A stretch of DNA of 6,472 bases, from contig ASPA01000083.1 in NCBI GenBank assembly GCA_000405605.1, positions 1-6,472 of the forward strand, written 5' to 3'. Each line of letters starts with the position of its first letter. Position 1 is the first letter of the stretch. The position numbers and the translations under genes were made by a program. The DNA is from Atribacteria bacterium SCGC AAA255-G05 (lineage in GTDB: Bacteria; Atribacterota; Phoenicimicrobiia; Phoenicimicrobiales; Phoenicimicrobiaceae). The notes under the pieces are model-generated. The model saw only the letters and a list, made by a program, of their open reading frames with translations, searched no databases and was not told where the DNA came from. This document shows, piece after piece, positions 5,137 through 6,472 of this stretch.

Positions 5137-6472
5137 TTAATTTAAAAAAAGAAATACAAAAGTAATTGTTGGAATTATTGCTAAAGTAAACAAAATTCCT
5201 GAAATGCTAAAATCTTTCATTGAAAAATAACCAGCACTATAAGGAATAACATTAACCGGAGTAGATGTAACTAAAATACACGCTAGTGAAGCAGCAAAAG
5301 CAGCTGGTCCCACAACTAACCAAACATCTAGTTTCAATCCTTGAGCTAATGTTATCAAAATTGGAATTAAAATTAAGGCTGATGCAGTGTTACTTGAAAA
5401 AAATATTTTGGCTATTTGAATTAATGTAACAATCAGCAAAACTTGAAAAATAACATTCATATTACCTATGTTAGTAAGAAAACTGTATGCAATCCATTTA
5501 ATGGTTCCACTATCTAATAAAACTTTCCCAAGGCTTAAACCACCTGCGATTAAAATAATGGAACCCCACGATATGTCTTTTTGTGCATCGTTCCAGTCTA
5601 ATATTTCAATATATGGTAAAAATATTAATATTGCTGCAAAAAGTGCTATAAATGAGTTAGAAATAGGAAAATTTAGGTATGGATTAATAAAAGGGTTTGT
5701 TAACCATAAAAAAATAGCCAACCCAAAAATCGTCAATGCTTTTCTCTCTTTGCTTGTTAACGGTCCCAATGCTTTTAATTCATCTTTTATATAATTTTTT
5801 TTAAATACTAATGCATCAATCTCCGCTGGAAAAATACGTGTTAAAATAAACCAACCAATTAGTAAAAGTATTAAAATTACTGGTACGCCTATTTTCATCC
5901 AACTAATAAAGGTAATATTTATTCCTGCCATTTCTCCTAAAAACCCTACCGCAAGAATATTTCCTCCATTTCCAACAGGAGTTCCCACCCCTCCTATACC
6001 GCATCCCCATGCTATGGAAATCATTAAGGATTTCCCAAAATTGCTTTTTAACGGCTTTATTTTTGCCTTTTCTAAAATTTCTCTAGCAACTGGTAATAAA
6101 ATTGCCGCAACTGCCATATTTGTTATCCACATGGAAAGCAGAGCAGCTATTCCCATAAAAGTAAATATTAACTTAGAACTTTCTAAGCCCACCTTATTTA
6201 AAGCTATAAGTGTTAGTCTATATAAAATTCCAGACTTATTTAATGCTGCAGAAATTATCATGACACCGATGAAAAATATTATAATTGAATTACCAAAACC
6301 TGAATAAATGGCATCTTTAAATGAAGTAAGCCCAAAGATAGGAATTAATAAAATCACAATTAATCCTGTAATTGGAAAAGGAATTGCCTCAGTTACCCAT
6401 AAAATAATAATAAAAATCAATAAACCTAATGCTTTTCTCCCTTCTATAGATAATCCTGAACCTTTTAAAAAA
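5137..6472 (-). CDS. DASS/SLC13 family anion:sodium symporter, 5' end outside the window
   Basis: Polytopic inner-membrane transporter of the divalent anion:Na+ symporter (DASS, SLC13/CitT/INDY) family. The 444 visible codons are nearly complete against about 460-480 for the family. The frame is open to the window edge, and the 17 codons before the in-frame TTG at 6420 (including GRKALGL) match the family N terminus, so that TTG is not the start. In visible residue numbers, the hallmark LWVTEAIPFP is at about 24-33. The first family SNT signature reads TNM (117-119, in WITNMAVAAILLP). The first hairpin reads GTPVGNGGN (163-171) where GTPPN is usual. The second SNT is intact (360-362, FSSNTASAL), and the second hairpin has STPVN (403-407). 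At least ten hydrophobic segments are present. Substrates in the family are dicarboxylates, citrate, tartrate, sulfate or related anions; the one here is unknown. No terminator is evident after its stop, 252 bases before the binding-protein gene. Confidence 0.92.
   Translation of the reverse strand, partial: FLKGSGLSIEGRKALGLLIFIIILWVTEAIPFPITGLIVILLIPIFGLTSFKDAIYSGFGNSIIIFFIGVMIISAALNKSGILYRLTLIALNKVGLESSKLIFTFMGIAALLSMWITNMAVAAILLPVAREILEKAKIKPLKSNFGKSLMISIAWGCGIGGVGTPVGNGGNILAVGFLGEMAGINITFISWMKIGVPVILILLLIGWFILTRIFPAEIDALVFKKNYIKDELKALGPLTSKERKALTIFGLAIFLWLTNPFINPYLNFPISNSFIALFAAILIFLPYIEILDWNDAQKDISWGSIILIAGGLSLGKVLLDSGTIKWIAYSFLTNIGNMNVIFQVLLIVTLIQIAKIFFSSNTASALILIPILITLAQGLKLDVWLVVGPAAFAASLACILVTSTPVNVIPYSAGYFSMKDFSISGILFTLAIIPTITFVFLFLN

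Noticed and set aside
360..6307. Plus-strand open frames of 63-117 codons
   Set aside because: All lie opposite strongly supported minus-strand genes, have low-complexity or unfamiliar products and lack ribosome binding sites; they are shadows.
6418..6420. TTG start codon giving a 427-residue DASS protein
   Set aside because: The frame stays open through the preceding 17 codons to the window edge, and those residues (including GRKALGL just before LWVTEAIP) fit the family N terminus. The gene is truncated by the window rather than starting here.
1..6472. CRISPR array, tRNA/rRNA genes, insertion sequence or prophage elements
   Set aside because: No regularly spaced repeats, cloverleaf-like or rRNA sequences, transposase or integrase frames, or terminal inverted repeats were seen.

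Overview
This is an AT-rich window (about one third G+C by eye) in which every supportable gene lies on the minus strand, so transcription runs from high to low coordinates. Strong AAGGAGG-type ribosome binding sites, the base composition and the protein style point to a low-GC anaerobic Bacillota-like bacterium (Clostridia or Halanaerobiales type). This is inference; there is no rRNA or other phylogenetic marker here.

Layout in the direction of transcription. (1) 6472-5137: the 3' 444 codons of a divalent anion:sodium symporter (DASS/SLC13) family membrane transporter; its true start lies outside the window. (2) 5136-4885: a 252-base AT-rich leader with a candidate promoter and an unusual Shine-Dalgarno followed directly by ATG-TAA. 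(3) 4884-1716: a three-gene CUT1-type carbohydrate ABC importer: substrate-binding protein, then two permeases. A perfect 19-bp hairpin separates the binding protein from the permeases. No ATPase gene is present. (4) 1715-1456: a 260-base noncoding gap with at most a weak terminator. (5) 1455-139: a sugar isomerase of the L-fucose/L-arabinose isomerase superfamily. (6) 138-21: a short gap with a hairpin over the isomerase stop codon and a tandem 15-bp repeat. (7) 20-1: what looks like the first codons of another gene.

Together the genes resemble a sugar uptake and catabolism locus. A sugar or short oligosaccharide is bound outside the cell and imported through the two-permease channel, presumably energised by an ATPase encoded elsewhere (MsmK/MsmX-like sharing). 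It is then isomerised from aldose to ketose in the cytoplasm. The DASS transporter may bring in or expel an anionic substrate or end product, but it has its own 252-base separation from the ABC genes and may be unrelated. The exact sugar cannot be read from the sequence. A deoxysugar or pentose is the default guess. A sulfonated sugar is a speculative alternative, because relatives of this isomerase have been recruited for sulfosugars and because an anion transporter is nearby.

I do not see a clearly new molecular system. The points most worth a second look are the start-stop element in the binding-protein leader, the 19-bp intercistronic hairpin, the altered sodium/substrate motifs of the DASS protein, the binding protein's lack of a lipobox, and the tandem repeat before the next gene. 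Automatic start calls would be wrong for three genes: the DASS gene (spurious TTG), permease 1 (GTG) and the isomerase (TTG).
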